Positions 43,272 through 52,099 of a stretch of DNA of 64,000 nt are shown here, piece after piece. Made by a program: the position numbers and the translations under genes. Every line of letters begins with the position of its first letter. Position 1 is the first letter of the stretch. The notes below the pieces were generated by a model. The model ran no database searches and was not told the origin of the DNA. It worked only from the letters and a program-made list of their open reading frames with translations. Source of the DNA: Chryseobacterium sediminis. Its GTDB lineage: Bacteria > Bacteroidota > Bacteroidia > Flavobacteriales > Weeksellaceae. The DNA lies in assembly GCF_008386505.1 (NCBI RefSeq), contig NZ_VUNZ01000002.1:248001-312000 (forward strand). Reading direction: 5' to 3'.

Positions 43272-43649
43272 TTACCTTACCAAAGGCACTACAACTCCGT
43301 TCTGTTTCAGTTTATCCTTTATGTATTTATCTGCTTTGGGATCTTTTTTCAGCAGTATTTGCTGCGCATCATTGGCAATCCCATCCATTTCTTCTTTGAT
43401 TACATAATATTTGAAACTTTCTACAAAGTCATCAGATTTCACTTTATGTGACTTCAGAACGGCTCTTGTGCCGGCTTCCATATTTTTATCAGGATATACA
43501 AATATCGCCTGATCATTGATCGCAAGATCTGCGATAATTTCCGCCATGACGTCTTTATCGATCAGGTTTTTAGGCTTATCAATATAGTCGCTGCACGAAA
43601 ACATGCCCAGCAAAACGAAAATAAAGATCAGCTTTTTCATCAGTTTCAT
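43272..43649 (-). CDS. DUF4296 lipoprotein
   Basis: A 125-residue lipoprotein. The ATG at 43649 overlaps the TGA of the upstream glycosyltransferase (ATGA), favouring this start (MKLMKKLIFIF); MKKLIFIF at 43640 is also possible. The lipobox is GMFSC. The DUF4296 pattern follows: MAEIIADLAINDQAIF, DDFVESFKYYVIKEEMDGI and YIKDKL. Function is unknown. The family is widespread in Bacteroidota and often lies beside a glycosyltransferase as here. It is probably periplasmic, tethered to a membrane. Confidence 0.82.
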   Translation of the reverse strand: MKLMKKLIFIFVLLGMFSCSDYIDKPKNLIDKDVMAEIIADLAINDQAIFVYPDKNMEAGTRAVLKSHKVKSDDFVESFKYYVIKEEMDGIANDAQQILLKKDPKADKYIKDKLKQNGVVVPLVR

Positions 43650-44362
43650 AATCTGTTGATGATTGATTTCCACTTTAAGTTTAATACTCCAAAAACAGCT
43701 TCATGAATAATTCCGCCGTTCATTTTGCTTTCTCCTAAAATTCTGTTGGTAAATATAATAGGAACTTCTACAATTCTGAAACCTTTCTTAAATGCTCTGA
43801 ATTTCATTTCTATCTGAAACCCATACCCTTTCAGTCTTACATTATCCAATCCTATTTCTTCCAATACTTTTCTTGAAAAACAGACAAATCCGGCTGTAGT
43901 ATCATGAATTGGAAGACCCAATACAAATCTTACGTATTTTGATGCAAAATAAGAAAGCAACACTCTTCCCATGGGCCAGTTGACCACATTCACTCCTTTT
44001 GAGTAACGGGAACCGATAGCCATATCAGCATTCATACATGCTTCAAACAGTTTTGGAAGATCATTAGGATTATGGGAAAAATCGGCATCCATTTCAAAAA
44101 TATAATCATATTTATTTTCAATGGCCCATTTAAATCCATGAATATATGCCTTTCCTAAACCGTCTTTCACATGTCTTATTGACAGATGTAGATAATGTGG
44201 ATGCTTCTTCTGTAGTTCTTTTACAACCTCTGCTGTTCCATCCGGAGAAGTATCATCCACTACTAAGATATGAAAGTCGTCCTCCAATGCAAAAACCGCG
44301 GAAATAATATTTTCAATATTTTCCTTTTCGTTGTATGTGGGGATAATGACGAGTTTTTTCAT
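43646..44362 (-). CDS. Family 2 glycosyltransferase, polyprenol-phosphate sugar synthase type
   Basis: A 238-residue protein starting MKKLVIIPTYNEKENIE at 44362; the frame extends 45 nt further, but this ATG is 9 nt after a -7 box. GT2 motifs: PTYNE, VVDDTSPDGTAE (metal-binding Asp pair), EMDADFSHNPNDLP and GSRYSKG. The late SKMNGGIIHEAVFGVL segment and length match dolichol/polyprenol-phosphate mannose synthases (DPM1-like), which load a sugar on the lipid carrier. No long membrane tail. It overlaps the DUF4296 gene by an ATGA, so the two are translated together. Confidence 0.9.
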   Translation of the reverse strand: MKKLVIIPTYNEKENIENIISAVFALEDDFHILVVDDTSPDGTAEVVKELQKKHPHYLHLSIRHVKDGLGKAYIHGFKWAIENKYDYIFEMDADFSHNPNDLPKLFEACMNADMAIGSRYSKGVNVVNWPMGRVLLSYFASKYVRFVLGLPIHDTTAGFVCFSRKVLEEIGLDNVRLKGYGFQIEMKFRAFKKGFRIVEVPIIFTNRILGESKMNGGIIHEAVFGVLNLKWKSIINRL

Positions 44363-44371
44363 TTCAGTTTG

Positions 44372-44379
44372 CAAAGATA
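44372..44379 (-). promoter_or_regulatory. -7 box (TATCTTTG) of the glycosyltransferase gene
   Basis: Exact TAnnTTTG on the minus strand, 9 nt before the ATG, so nearly leaderless. No -33 TTG within 17-23 nt (closest TTTG at 25). Confidence 0.5.
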
Positions 44380-44416
44380 GTTTATTTAACCTTTTTATTT
44401 TATACAAAATAATCTA

Positions 44417-44424
44417 TAATTTTG
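44417..44424 (+). promoter_or_regulatory. -7 box (TAATTTTG) upstream of the DUF4271-hemD unit
   Basis: Exact TAnnTTTG, about 180 nt before the DUF4271 start. A 26-codon open frame (44452-44532) follows; whether it is translated is unknown. Confidence 0.4.
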
Positions 44425-44604
44425 CAAAAATATTTCTCAGGGATTAAGCGGATGAAACAGAAACTTTTATTCAACAGATCTGAACAATACGTAAAATCGA
44501 TGAGAGCAAATATTTTAACTACGGATGCATAAAGCAGGTGACAGGAAAATCTGTGCCGGATTTTGCTATTAGAAGTTAAATAATAAATAATAAAAACTTA
44601 AATT

Positions 44605-45273
44605 TTGCCATCATCACAACACTTCATCAATCACGTAAGAATACCTGAGAATAATGACTGGGTAATTTTTATCCTCGTGGGCTGTATATTTTTATATGTT
44701 TTTATGATGAACGTCATAGAAAGGGATGCCAGTCTCAAAGATTTTCTGCTTCAAAAGTATTTTGATGCAAGCAACAACCTTCCCAGCTGGATTATCACTT
44801 CGTGTGTGACAACGCTCACCTTATCTGTTTTGATCTCACAGTATATTCCTATTGTACCAAAATATATTGCCGATCTTCAGCTTTTCGGGTATCAGCTTAA
44901 TAAATTCGGGTATACTTTGCTGGCTGTATTGTTTTTTTATTTAATAAAATCAACACTAGGTTTTTTATTTTATCAAAGTATAGGGGACGGAAAAAAATGG
45001 ACTATTTTTTATTTTACCTCCACAAAATTTTATTTCATCCTTACATTTTTGTTAATAATTCTTTGTGTAGCCCATTATTACTTCCCTATAGACAGAAATA
45101 AAATGTTTTTGTATTATTTGTGTTTCTTTTCTTTTGTATTCATTTTCAAAGTTTTTTTCTATTTATTTCACAAGAACAAGATTCTTCCCGAAAAATGGTA
45201 TTATAAATTTTTGTATATTTGCACCCTCCAAATCGCACCATTATTATTGCTTTGGAAGTTGTTATTTTTTTAA
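44605..45273 (+). CDS. DUF4271 membrane protein
   Basis: A 222-residue protein with about six transmembrane segments and aromatic-rich helices. The start is uncertain: an in-frame stop precedes, the only early codons are ATT (44602) and TTG (44605), and the first ATG would cut the first helix. TTG gives MPSSQHFINHVRIPENNDW. DUF4271 proteins, of unknown function, lie directly before hemD in many flavobacteria, and here the gap is 3 nt. The C-terminus (WYYKFLYICTLQIAPLLLLWKLLFF) is typical. Low-complexity Phe/Leu content reflects membrane helices. Confidence 0.8.
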   Translation: MPSSQHFINHVRIPENNDWVIFILVGCIFLYVFMMNVIERDASLKDFLLQKYFDASNNLPSWIITSCVTTLTLSVLISQYIPIVPKYIADLQLFGYQLNKFGYTLLAVLFFYLIKSTLGFLFYQSIGDGKKWTIFYFTSTKFYFILTFLLIILCVAHYYFPIDRNKMFLYYLCFFSFVFIFKVFFYLFHKNKILPEKWYYKFLYICTLQIAPLLLLWKLLFF

Positions 45274-45276
45274 TAA

Positions 45277-46026
45277 ATGTCAATGATGAGAATAAAGTCT
45301 ATATTGGTTTCTCAACCAGCGCCTAGTGAGTCTTCTCCATATTTGGATATAGCGAAGAAGGAAAAAATAAAGATTGATTTCCGTCCATTTATCCACGTCG
45401 AAGGGGTTGACAATAAAGAGCTCAGAACACAGAAAATAGATCTGACGCAGTATACCGGTATTATTTTTACCAGTAAAAATGCGATTGACCATTACTTCAG
45501 ACTTGCGGAAGAACTTCGTTTTGCCGTTCCGGATACAATGAGATATATCTGCCAGTCGGAAGCAATTGCCAACTACCTTCAAAAGCATATTGTGTACAGA
45601 AAAAGAAAAATCAGCTTTGGGGAGAAAAATTTCTCAGACCTGCTTCCTCTTTTCAAAAAATTCCCAACTGAAAAATATCTGTTGCCTTCTTCAGATGTTT
45701 TGAGTCCGGATATTGTGAAAACCATGGATGCATCTAATGCAGACTGGACAAGAGCAATCATGTACCGTACCGTATGCAGCGACCTTACAGATATCAACAT
45801 TAAAGATTATGATATGTTGATCTTCTTTAGTCCGCAAGGAATCAAATCGCTACAACAAAATTTCCCTGATTTCAAGCAGGATGAAACCAAGATCGGAGTT
45901 TTCGGAAACACGACGTTGGCTGCTGCAGAAGAAGCTGGATTAAAAGTAGATTTAATGGCCCCTACGAAGGAAACTCCTTCCATGACAATGGCCCTTGAAA
46001 AGTATATTAAAGCACTTCATAAATAG
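45277..46026 (+). CDS. hemD: Uroporphyrinogen-III synthase
   Basis: A 249-residue protein of the HemD fold, which closes hydroxymethylbilane to uroporphyrinogen III in haem synthesis. Visible blocks: ILVSQPAP at the N-terminus, FIHVEGVDNKELR, the DLTQYTGIIFTSKNAIDHYF half and the second-half LIFFSPQGIKSL and GVFGNTTLAAAEEAGLKVDLMAP. HemD is poorly conserved, but the pattern and the adjacency to DUF4271 make the call firm. MRIKSILVSQ at 45286 is an alternative start. Terminator follows 24 nt after the stop. Confidence 0.9.
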   Translation: MSMMRIKSILVSQPAPSESSPYLDIAKKEKIKIDFRPFIHVEGVDNKELRTQKIDLTQYTGIIFTSKNAIDHYFRLAEELRFAVPDTMRYICQSEAIANYLQKHIVYRKRKISFGEKNFSDLLPLFKKFPTEKYLLPSSDVLSPDIVKTMDASNADWTRAIMYRTVCSDLTDINIKDYDMLIFFSPQGIKSLQQNFPDFKQDETKIGVFGNTTLAAAEEAGLKVDLMAPTKETPSMTMALEKYIKALHK

Positions 46027-46049
46027 TCTTTAATTATAAAAATACCATC

Positions 46050-46087
46050 AACCATCTTTTCAATAAAGGAAAGATGGTTTTTTTTTA
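46050..46087 (+). terminator. Rho-independent terminator after hemD
   Basis: Stem AACCATCTT / AAGATGGTT with a 12-nt loop containing a further weak stem, then nine or more T residues. Confidence 0.85.
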
Positions 46088-46089
46088 CC

Positions 46090-46097
46090 TAAATTTG
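46090..46097 (+). promoter_or_regulatory. -7 box (TAAATTTG) for the S9 peptidase
   Basis: Exact TAnnTTTG directly after the hemD terminator, 100 nt before the ATG at 46198. No -33 TTG. Confidence 0.4.
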
Positions 46098-46197
46098 AAC
46101 GAAAATTAACATTGAATGGAACATCTGCATAAATTGCTTATTTTCAGATGAAAAGTATAAAGATGAACTCCACTCAATAAAAAATTAAAATATACGG

Positions 46198-48240
46198 ATG
46201 AAAGCTCCACAGGCAAAAAAAATAGAAAAAATATTAGAAACCCACGGCGATAAAAGGATCGATAATTACTTTTGGCTGAACGAAAGGGAAAACCCTGAAG
46301 TCATCAAATACATTGAAGAAGAAAATGCCTACGAAGAATTCATCATGAAAGATACAGAAGCTCTTCAGGAAGAGCTTTTTGAAGAGATGAAAGCCCGTTA
46401 TAAAAAGGATGATGAATCTCTGCCCTATTTCTTTAATGAATACTGGTATATTGTACGGTATGAAGAAGGTAAGGAATATCCTATTTTCTGCAGAAAGCAC
46501 AAAAGTCTTGACAACGAGGAGGAAATTGTACTTGACGTAAATATTCTGGCCGAAGGCAAAGAATTTTTTGAAGTAGGAAGTGTAGCGGTAAGCCCTGGTA
46601 ATGAGCTGGCTTCTTTTTCTTCTGATGATGTAGGAAGAAGAATTTATACACTTAATTTTAAAAATTTAAAAACCGGAGAAATTCTGCCGGACACTATTCC
46701 AAATACAACAGGAAAAGCAGTTTGGGCAAATGACAACCAACATGTTTTTTACATTAGAAAAGATAAGAGTCTCCGTGCTTTTCAGGTATACAGACATCAA
46801 TTAGGAACTGATTCTGCAGAAGATGTTCTGATTTTCCATGAAAAGGATGATACTTTTGATGTCAACGTATTTAAAACAAAATCTTTACAATATATTTTCA
46901 TTGCAAGTTCCAGTACTATTTCTGACGAACATCGTTTTATCCCTTCTGACAATGTATTTGCAGAATGGACAGTAATCCAGCCCAGAATAGATGATCTTGA
47001 ATATTCGGTAGAGCATTATGAAGATGAATTTTACATCATTACCAATGCTGATGATGCCATCAACTTCAAAATTGTAAAAGCAAAGATTGACAACTGCAGT
47101 ATGGAAAACTGGGTAGATGTTATTCCACACCGTGCAGAAGTTCTGCTGGAAGGCTTTGAAATTTTCAAAGATTATCTGGTCCTTGAGGAAAGAGAGAGAG
47201 GTTTGCTTCAGATCAAAATTATTGATGAGAAGACGCAGGAATCTTATTATCTACCTTTTTCCGATCCAACCTATACTGCCTATATTGGAATTAACCTTGA
47301 ATTTGACACTGAAATTCTTCGTTATGGTTACACGTCTCTTACACAGCCAAGTTCCACTTACGAATATAATATGAAAGACAAAACCACTAAGCTTCTGAAG
47401 CAACAGGAAGTATTGGGTGGTAAATTTTTCCATGAAAATTATATTTCAGAAAGAATATGGGCAGACTCCAGAGATGGAAAAACAAAAGTTCCCATTTCTT
47501 TAGTATACCATAAAGACACCAAAAAATCAGCTGACACTCCACTTCTTCTGTATGGATATGGAAGTTACGGCCATACCGTTGATGCCAGCTTTTCAAATGT
47601 AAGGTTGTCTATTCTGGACAGGGGCTTTATTTATGCTATTGCTCACATCCGTGGTGGTGAATACCTGGGAAGAGAATGGTATGAAGACGGAAAAATGTTA
47701 TTCAAGAAAAATACATTCTTTGATTTTATTGATGCAGGCAAGTATTTAATCAAAGAGAATTATACTTCATCGAGACACATGTACGCGATGGGAGGAAGTG
47801 CCGGAGGTCTGTTGGTAGGTGCTGTGGTTAATTATGAGCCTCAGTTATTCAACGGCATTGTAGCACAGGTTCCTTTCGTAGATGTTGTTTCCACCATGCT
47901 GGATGACACAATTCCTTTAACTACCGGAGAATATGATGAGTGGGGAAATCCAACTGATGAAGAATACTACCATTATATGAAAGACTATTCTCCATATGAT
48001 AATGTAGAAGCCAAAGATTATCCACATATGCTGATCACCACAGGATTCCACGATTCTCAGGTCCAATATTGGGAACCTGCAAAATGGACAGCAAAACTTA
48101 GAGAATTAAAAACAGACGATAATATTTTAGTCTTTAAAACAGACATGAGTTCCGGACATGGAGGAGCAAGCGGCAGATTTGAATCTCTGAAAGAAGATGC
48201 TTTAGAATATGCATTTCTTTTAAAAATTGATAAAAAATAG
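46198..48240 (+). CDS. ptrB: Prolyl-oligopeptidase family peptidase (oligopeptidase B-like)
   Basis: A 680-residue serine peptidase of family S9A. The N-terminal two thirds form the beta-propeller gate; the catalytic alpha/beta-hydrolase domain follows. Nucleophile Ser534 lies in MGGSAGGLLVG, preceded by LLYGYGSYG and AHIRGGEYLGREWYEDGK, which are typical of oligopeptidase B. The catalytic Asp is in TTGFHDSQVQYWEPAKW and the His in SSGHGGASGRF. No signal peptide is visible, so it is cytoplasmic and cleaves short peptides after basic residues. Length is normal. Confidence 0.92.
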   Translation: MKAPQAKKIEKILETHGDKRIDNYFWLNERENPEVIKYIEEENAYEEFIMKDTEALQEELFEEMKARYKKDDESLPYFFNEYWYIVRYEEGKEYPIFCRKHKSLDNEEEIVLDVNILAEGKEFFEVGSVAVSPGNELASFSSDDVGRRIYTLNFKNLKTGEILPDTIPNTTGKAVWANDNQHVFYIRKDKSLRAFQVYRHQLGTDSAEDVLIFHEKDDTFDVNVFKTKSLQYIFIASSSTISDEHRFIPSDNVFAEWTVIQPRIDDLEYSVEHYEDEFYIITNADDAINFKIVKAKIDNCSMENWVDVIPHRAEVLLEGFEIFKDYLVLEERERGLLQIKIIDEKTQESYYLPFSDPTYTAYIGINLEFDTEILRYGYTSLTQPSSTYEYNMKDKTTKLLKQQEVLGGKFFHENYISERIWADSRDGKTKVPISLVYHKDTKKSADTPLLLYGYGSYGHTVDASFSNVRLSILDRGFIYAIAHIRGGEYLGREWYEDGKMLFKKNTFFDFIDAGKYLIKENYTSSRHMYAMGGSAGGLLVGAVVNYEPQLFNGIVAQVPFVDVVSTMLDDTIPLTTGEYDEWGNPTDEEYYHYMKDYSPYDNVEAKDYPHMLITTGFHDSQVQYWEPAKWTAKLRELKTDDNILVFKTDMSSGHGGASGRFESLKEDALEYAFLLKIDKK

Positions 48241-48279
48241 TTGTATTCTTTTCTTCATTAATTTTCAAATATAACGTAT

Positions 48280-48456
48280 ATGTTATTATTAGTTTTCATT
48301 TCAATTGCCATCATTTATTACCTGATTCAAAAGCAGAAAATTACCCGAATGGAAAAGAGAGAAGACTTTAAAGCCAAACAAGAAGAAAAAATACAGGATC
48401 TTCTGAAAAAAGCAAGAGAAGAAGACATTAAAAATAAAGAAAATAACAATTTATAA
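48280..48456 (+). CDS. Small membrane protein with charged coiled tail (58 aa)
   Basis: A 58-residue open frame: MLLLVFISIAIIYYLIQK is a single N-terminal transmembrane helix, followed by an almost wholly charged helix (KREDFKAKQEEKIQDLLKKAREEDIKNKEN). The organisation matches small single-pass proteins, and it sits between two genes on the same strand, 39 nt after the peptidase and 36 nt before the next gene. I do not recognise a family. The real status is uncertain because the sequence is short. Confidence 0.55.
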   Translation: MLLLVFISIAIIYYLIQKQKITRMEKREDFKAKQEEKIQDLLKKAREEDIKNKENNNL

Positions 48457-48492
48457 AAGATATTGTCATGATAAGATGACAGTTATAATCAT

Positions 48493-48831
48493 ATGAACGA
48501 ATCCGAATATTGGAAAAAAATAGAACAGTTCTTTGAAGACAATTTCCAGACTGAAAAGAACCCGCCCATTGAAACCCTTTTATTTTTGATAGGGCTACAG
48601 GAGCTGGGAAGCGGCCAGCAAAAATATACTAAAGAGGATAAGGTTAATCTGATTCATATTGCTGTGTGCAGACTGCTTGAGCCTTTTGGCTACTATAAAT
48701 TCACACACTATGAAGACGGATGGCCACAGTTTGACAAACTGGAAGACCTTCCGGAATTAAAACCCAATGAACAGACTCTGCTTATGAAAAAGGCAATCAT
48801 TCATTATTTCCAGGAAGAAGAGCTTTTATAA
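48493..48831 (+). CDS. Conserved hypothetical protein (112 aa)
   Basis: A 112-residue acidic soluble protein with helix-forming segments: SEYWKKIEQFFEDNF, PPIETLLFLIGLQELGSGQQKYTKEDKVNLIHIAVCRLLEPFGYY and LLMKKAIIHYFQEEELL. Similar proteins with a LIGLQELG segment are, as I recall, common in flavobacteria, but no function is known. No signal peptide. It follows the small membrane protein by 36 nt, possibly in one transcript with the S9 peptidase. Confidence 0.75.
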   Translation: MNESEYWKKIEQFFEDNFQTEKNPPIETLLFLIGLQELGSGQQKYTKEDKVNLIHIAVCRLLEPFGYYKFTHYEDGWPQFDKLEDLPELKPNEQTLLMKKAIIHYFQEEELL

Positions 48832-48862
48832 AAGCAGGAAGCAGGAAGAAAGAAGCAGGAAA
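48832..48862 (+). repeat. Intergenic GGAAGC-type repeat, family 2, partial copy
   Basis: Begins right after a stop codon with AAGCAGGAAGCAGGAAG and resembles the left half of 55913-56021, which also begins right after a stop. It lacks the right arm. Confidence 0.5.
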
Positions 48863-48881
48863 TTAATAAATGTCGATAAAT

Positions 48882-48918
48882 AAAAAGAGGGTTTTTCCAT
48901 GGAAAACCCTCTTTTTTT
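48882..48918. terminator. Bidirectional terminator
   Basis: A stem of AAAAAGAGGG plus TTTTTCC paired with GGAAAACCCTCTTTTT (one bulge), with T-run on the plus strand and A-run before it. It serves the convergent hypothetical and SRPBCC genes. Confidence 0.85.
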
Positions 48919-48949
48919 ATAAATAACTGTATTTTATACATTTTCAAAT

Positions 48950-49441
48950 TTATCCAATGAGTTCTTCAAGTTGGCTGAGTCCCATTTTAAACCCTTCTTC
49001 AAATCCCATCTCCAATATTTTTTTCATAACTTCCTGAGAATGGTAGTGGATATTGATAGTCACTTTGGTTCCTTCTTCCACTCCGGTAAAGCCGATCAGC
49101 CATTTTGACCTTGGAAAATCTTCCATGATATTTCCTTTTTCATCACAGAAAGCACTCATCCAGTCAAGACTTCTGTGTTCTGTAATTTCTCCATATTGAG
49201 ACTGAGAAAACATAGGCACTTTTTCACCATTTGGCCCTACCATAGCGTACATCCAGATTCCTCCTTCTCTAAAGTCCTGGCTTACCGTTTCACACCTCCA
49301 GGGTTTAGGTCCCCACCATTGATCTAATAATTCGGATTGGGTAAAGTAATCCCATACTGTTGAAACATCAGCCTTATAAATTTTCATGACATAAATACTG
49401 GCTGCATCAAAATCTTTGTTGAAAATGATATTAGATTCCAT
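48950..49441 (-). CDS. SRPBCC-domain (AHSA1-type) protein
   Basis: A 163-residue soluble protein of the START/Bet v1-like fold: VMKIYKADVSTVWDYFTQSELLDQWWGPKPW near residues 18-49 is the AHSA1 signature, and the C-terminal EGTKVTINIHYHSQEVMKKILEMGFEEGFKMGLSQLEELI helix closes the pocket. Members bind hydrophobic ligands or act as stress-related helpers; the role here is unknown. It is a single-gene unit. The 200-nt gap to the histidine kinase gene (49442-49642) is AT-rich, with nothing recognisable. Confidence 0.85.
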   Translation of the reverse strand: MESNIIFNKDFDAASIYVMKIYKADVSTVWDYFTQSELLDQWWGPKPWRCETVSQDFREGGIWMYAMVGPNGEKVPMFSQSQYGEITEHRSLDWMSAFCDEKGNIMEDFPRSKWLIGFTGVEEGTKVTINIHYHSQEVMKKILEMGFEEGFKMGLSQLEELIG

Positions 49442-49642
49442 ATATTTTTATTTTTAATAAAGTTAGCACTTTATTTATTGAAAGGGACTTTTCCTATGAC
49501 AAGTAAATGATAATTCATAAATAATTGTTAAAAAACACTCTTTTAAGAAAAAAAAAACAATTATTTGGCTCGTTTTTTGTTTATGTAGTCTTAAAACAAT
49601 TAATTTTAACATTCATTTTTCCAAAACATATATAATTAAATA

Positions 49643-51187
49643 ATGAATAACAAATTCATCCCAATAATTTCAGTGTTTATGACAATCTCACTGATTGTCT
49701 TTGTGACACTCCAATTTTATTGGTTGAAAGGCTATTACGGCGTACTGGAACAGGATTTTTCAAACAAAGTGTATGCAGTTTTGGAAAGTACTTCAAAAAG
49801 TATTGAAGAGATTGAAGCCGATAAATATCTGAATCAGGATTATAAAGATTTCAGAAAAAATATTCTTGCGAACAGCAAACAGCCGTCCTTAACTACTATT
49901 CAGCAGGTAGAAGACTCCGGCACTCAGAGACAGATTATCTACTCTAAAAATATTATTGAAAAAACTCAGCTGCCGATTTCTCAAAAAGGAGATTCTATCA
50001 AACTGACCACCTTATACACTGATGAAGCAGCCTATAAAATAAAAAGAGATACCACCAATCGTGAACTTCTTACCTCGGACATTAATCAGGAGATTGAAAC
50101 CGGAGATTACTCCATGAAAGAATTTGTGAAAGTATATGGTAACAATCTTCCTATCACAAAAAGAGTGGATCCGAAAACGCTTGATTCCGTGATTGCCAAA
50201 GAACTTAAAATAAGAGGAATATCTGCTAAGTTCGGGTATGGAGTTCTGGACCGGAACAACAAGCTTACCAGCATTGTGAATAAAGCTTATCAGGAGAAAA
50301 AAGACAGCAACATCTACAGTTTTCCTCTTTTTGCAGACAAAAAAAATACACTGTACAGCCTTGCATTGGTTTTCCCTAAAAAAGAATACTCTCTGGCAAT
50401 GAACAACTGGCCAATGCTTTTAGGAACATTTCTTTCCCTCCTTACTATTCTTGGAATTTATATTATTTCCATCAATTATATGATGAGACAGAAAAAGCTT
50501 GCTGAAGTAAAAACAGACTTCATCAATAACATGTCTCACGAGTTCAAAACACCATTGGCAACGATTTCCGTAGCAACAGATTCTTTGGCGAATGATAAAA
50601 TTGCGACCAATCCGGATAAGGTAAAATATTATTCAGAACTGATCAAGCAGGAGAACTTAAGGATGAAAAAACAGGTGGAAAATGTTCTTAATATGTCCAA
50701 ACTTGAAAGAAATGAAGTAGAATTGTTTTTAAAAGAAACCAACGTAAGGGAACTGATCAAAAGAACTACAGAATCTTTCAATCTGATTGTACAGCAAAGA
50801 AATGGAACACTCACGCAGAAGTTCAATGCCACCCATTATAATTTTAAAATAGACGAATTCCATATCTCAAATATGCTGGTCAACTTACTGGATAATGCCA
50901 ATAAATATTCTCCTGAAGCACCGGAAATACATGTGGAAACAAGAAATGAAGGACACTGGTATATCATTGAAATTTCTGATAAGGGAATGGGAATGGACAC
51001 CCAGAATAAAACCAAAATTTTCGAAAAATTCTTCAGGGAAGAAACCGGAAATATCCATAACGTAAAAGGACAGGGATTAGGTCTTTCTTACGTGAAGAAA
51101 ATTGTAGAACTGCACAAAGGACAGATTATCGTAGACTCTCATAAAGGAAAAGGAAGTACGTTCACGATAAAACTGCCGATGGGATAG
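49643..51187 (+). CDS. Sensor histidine kinase, RprX-like
   Basis: A 514-residue membrane kinase. First transmembrane helix at about 7-27 (PIISVFMTISLIVFVTLQFYW), a periplasmic domain of roughly 230 residues, second helix near 255-278 (LLGTFLSLLTILGIYIISINY), then HisKA with the phosphorylated His in NNMSHEFKTPLATIS and an ATPase domain with N-box LLDNANKYSP, G1 ISDKGMGMD and G2 GQGLGLSYVKKI. This layout and the paired regulator resemble RprX/RprY of Bacteroides. The signal is unknown. The response regulator follows after 164 nt, which holds a palindromic repeat. Confidence 0.9.
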   Translation: MNNKFIPIISVFMTISLIVFVTLQFYWLKGYYGVLEQDFSNKVYAVLESTSKSIEEIEADKYLNQDYKDFRKNILANSKQPSLTTIQQVEDSGTQRQIIYSKNIIEKTQLPISQKGDSIKLTTLYTDEAAYKIKRDTTNRELLTSDINQEIETGDYSMKEFVKVYGNNLPITKRVDPKTLDSVIAKELKIRGISAKFGYGVLDRNNKLTSIVNKAYQEKKDSNIYSFPLFADKKNTLYSLALVFPKKEYSLAMNNWPMLLGTFLSLLTILGIYIISINYMMRQKKLAEVKTDFINNMSHEFKTPLATISVATDSLANDKIATNPDKVKYYSELIKQENLRMKKQVENVLNMSKLERNEVELFLKETNVRELIKRTTESFNLIVQQRNGTLTQKFNATHYNFKIDEFHISNMLVNLLDNANKYSPEAPEIHVETRNEGHWYIIEISDKGMGMDTQNKTKIFEKFFREETGNIHNVKGQGLGLSYVKKIVELHKGQIIVDSHKGKGSTFTIKLPMG

Positions 51188-51193
51188 AAATAT

Positions 51194-51275
51194 ATAAATG
51201 ATAGATGATAAGCGATAAATGATAAAATAATTTCTTTCAGATCAACTATCATTGATCATTCATCAATTATAAAAA
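51194..51275 (+). repeat. Intergenic palindromic repeat, family 1, copy B
   Basis: Related to copy A (15047-15150): left part GATGATAAGCGATAAATGAT, right part ATCAACTATCATT...ATCAATTATAAAAA. It lies between the histidine kinase and response regulator genes. 51276-51351 holds nothing else recognised. Confidence 0.6.
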
Positions 51276-51351
51276 TTAAACCAAATATCAAAATATAGAA
51301 GATAGAGTGAGGAAGTTCATTCTTAATGTTAATTATTAATTATTAAAAGTT

Positions 51352-52038
51352 ATGAGCAACAGAATATTATTAGTAGAGGACGATCAGAGTTTCGGGGCGG
51401 TGCTTAAAGATTACTTGACAATCAATAATTTTGAAGTAACACTTGCCACTGATGGGGAGCAGGGACTTAAAGAATTTACAGAAAATGAATTCGACATCTG
51501 CATATTTGACGTAATGATGCCTAAAAAAGATGGGTTTTCATTAGCTGAAGATGTAAAAAAGATTGATAAAAATACACCCATCATATTCCTTACAGCAAGA
51601 AATATGAGAGAAGATATTTTGAAGGGATACCAGTTGGGAGCTGATGATTATATCACAAAACCTTTTGATACTGAGCTTCTTTTATACAAAATCAAGGCTA
51701 TTTTACAGAGAAGTTCTACATTGGAAAATGAGGAGCAGGAACAGTTCAAAATCAGCAATATTTTCTTTGACTCTATGCTGAGACAGTTGAAAGTAGGTGA
51801 TAAAGAATACAAACTTTCTCCTAAAGAAAATGAACTATTGAAGCTTCTTTGTATTCACAGAAATGATTTCATGCCTAGAGATCTTGCTCTAAGAAAGATC
51901 TGGAAAAAAGAAAATTACTTTACCGCAAGAAGTATGGACGTATATATTGCAAAACTTCGTAAGCTATTAAAAGACGATGAAGGATTGGAAATTATCAACG
52001 TTCACGGAGAAGGATTTAGACTTTTGGTAAAAAATTAA
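51352..52038 (+). CDS. Response regulator, OmpR/RprY-like
   Basis: A 228-residue two-domain regulator. The receiver domain (1-120) has acidic pocket VEDDQ, phosphorylation site Asp53 in CIFDVMMPKKDG, the conserved Thr in IFLTARN and Lys in DYITKPFD. The C-terminal winged helix (about 130-228) has the OmpR pattern KLSPKENELLKLL and SMDVYIAKLRKLL...NVHGEGFRLL. It partners the upstream kinase. Targets are unknown. Its stop is followed 23 nt later by a 15-bp inverted repeat, whose distal arm carries the -7 box of the metal-binding lipoprotein gene. Confidence 0.93.
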   Translation: MSNRILLVEDDQSFGAVLKDYLTINNFEVTLATDGEQGLKEFTENEFDICIFDVMMPKKDGFSLAEDVKKIDKNTPIIFLTARNMREDILKGYQLGADDYITKPFDTELLLYKIKAILQRSSTLENEEQEQFKISNIFFDSMLRQLKVGDKEYKLSPKENELLKLLCIHRNDFMPRDLALRKIWKKENYFTARSMDVYIAKLRKLLKDDEGLEIINVHGEGFRLLVKN

Positions 52039-52061
52039 TCCAAAAATCAAATTATAAGTAT

Positions 52062-52099
52062 AAAATTAGCAAAACAATTGAAAATGTTTTGCTAATTTT
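52062..52099 (+). terminator. Inverted repeat, probable terminator of the response regulator gene
   Basis: A 15-bp perfect stem (AAAATTAGCAAAACA / TGTTTTGCTAATTTT) with an 8-nt loop. The right arm ends in TTTT and overlaps the next -7 box. Confidence 0.65.

Noticed and set aside
44452..44532. 26-codon frame before DUF4271 as a real gene
   Set aside because: Too short, no recognisable feature and not supported by homology; mentioned only as a possible leader.
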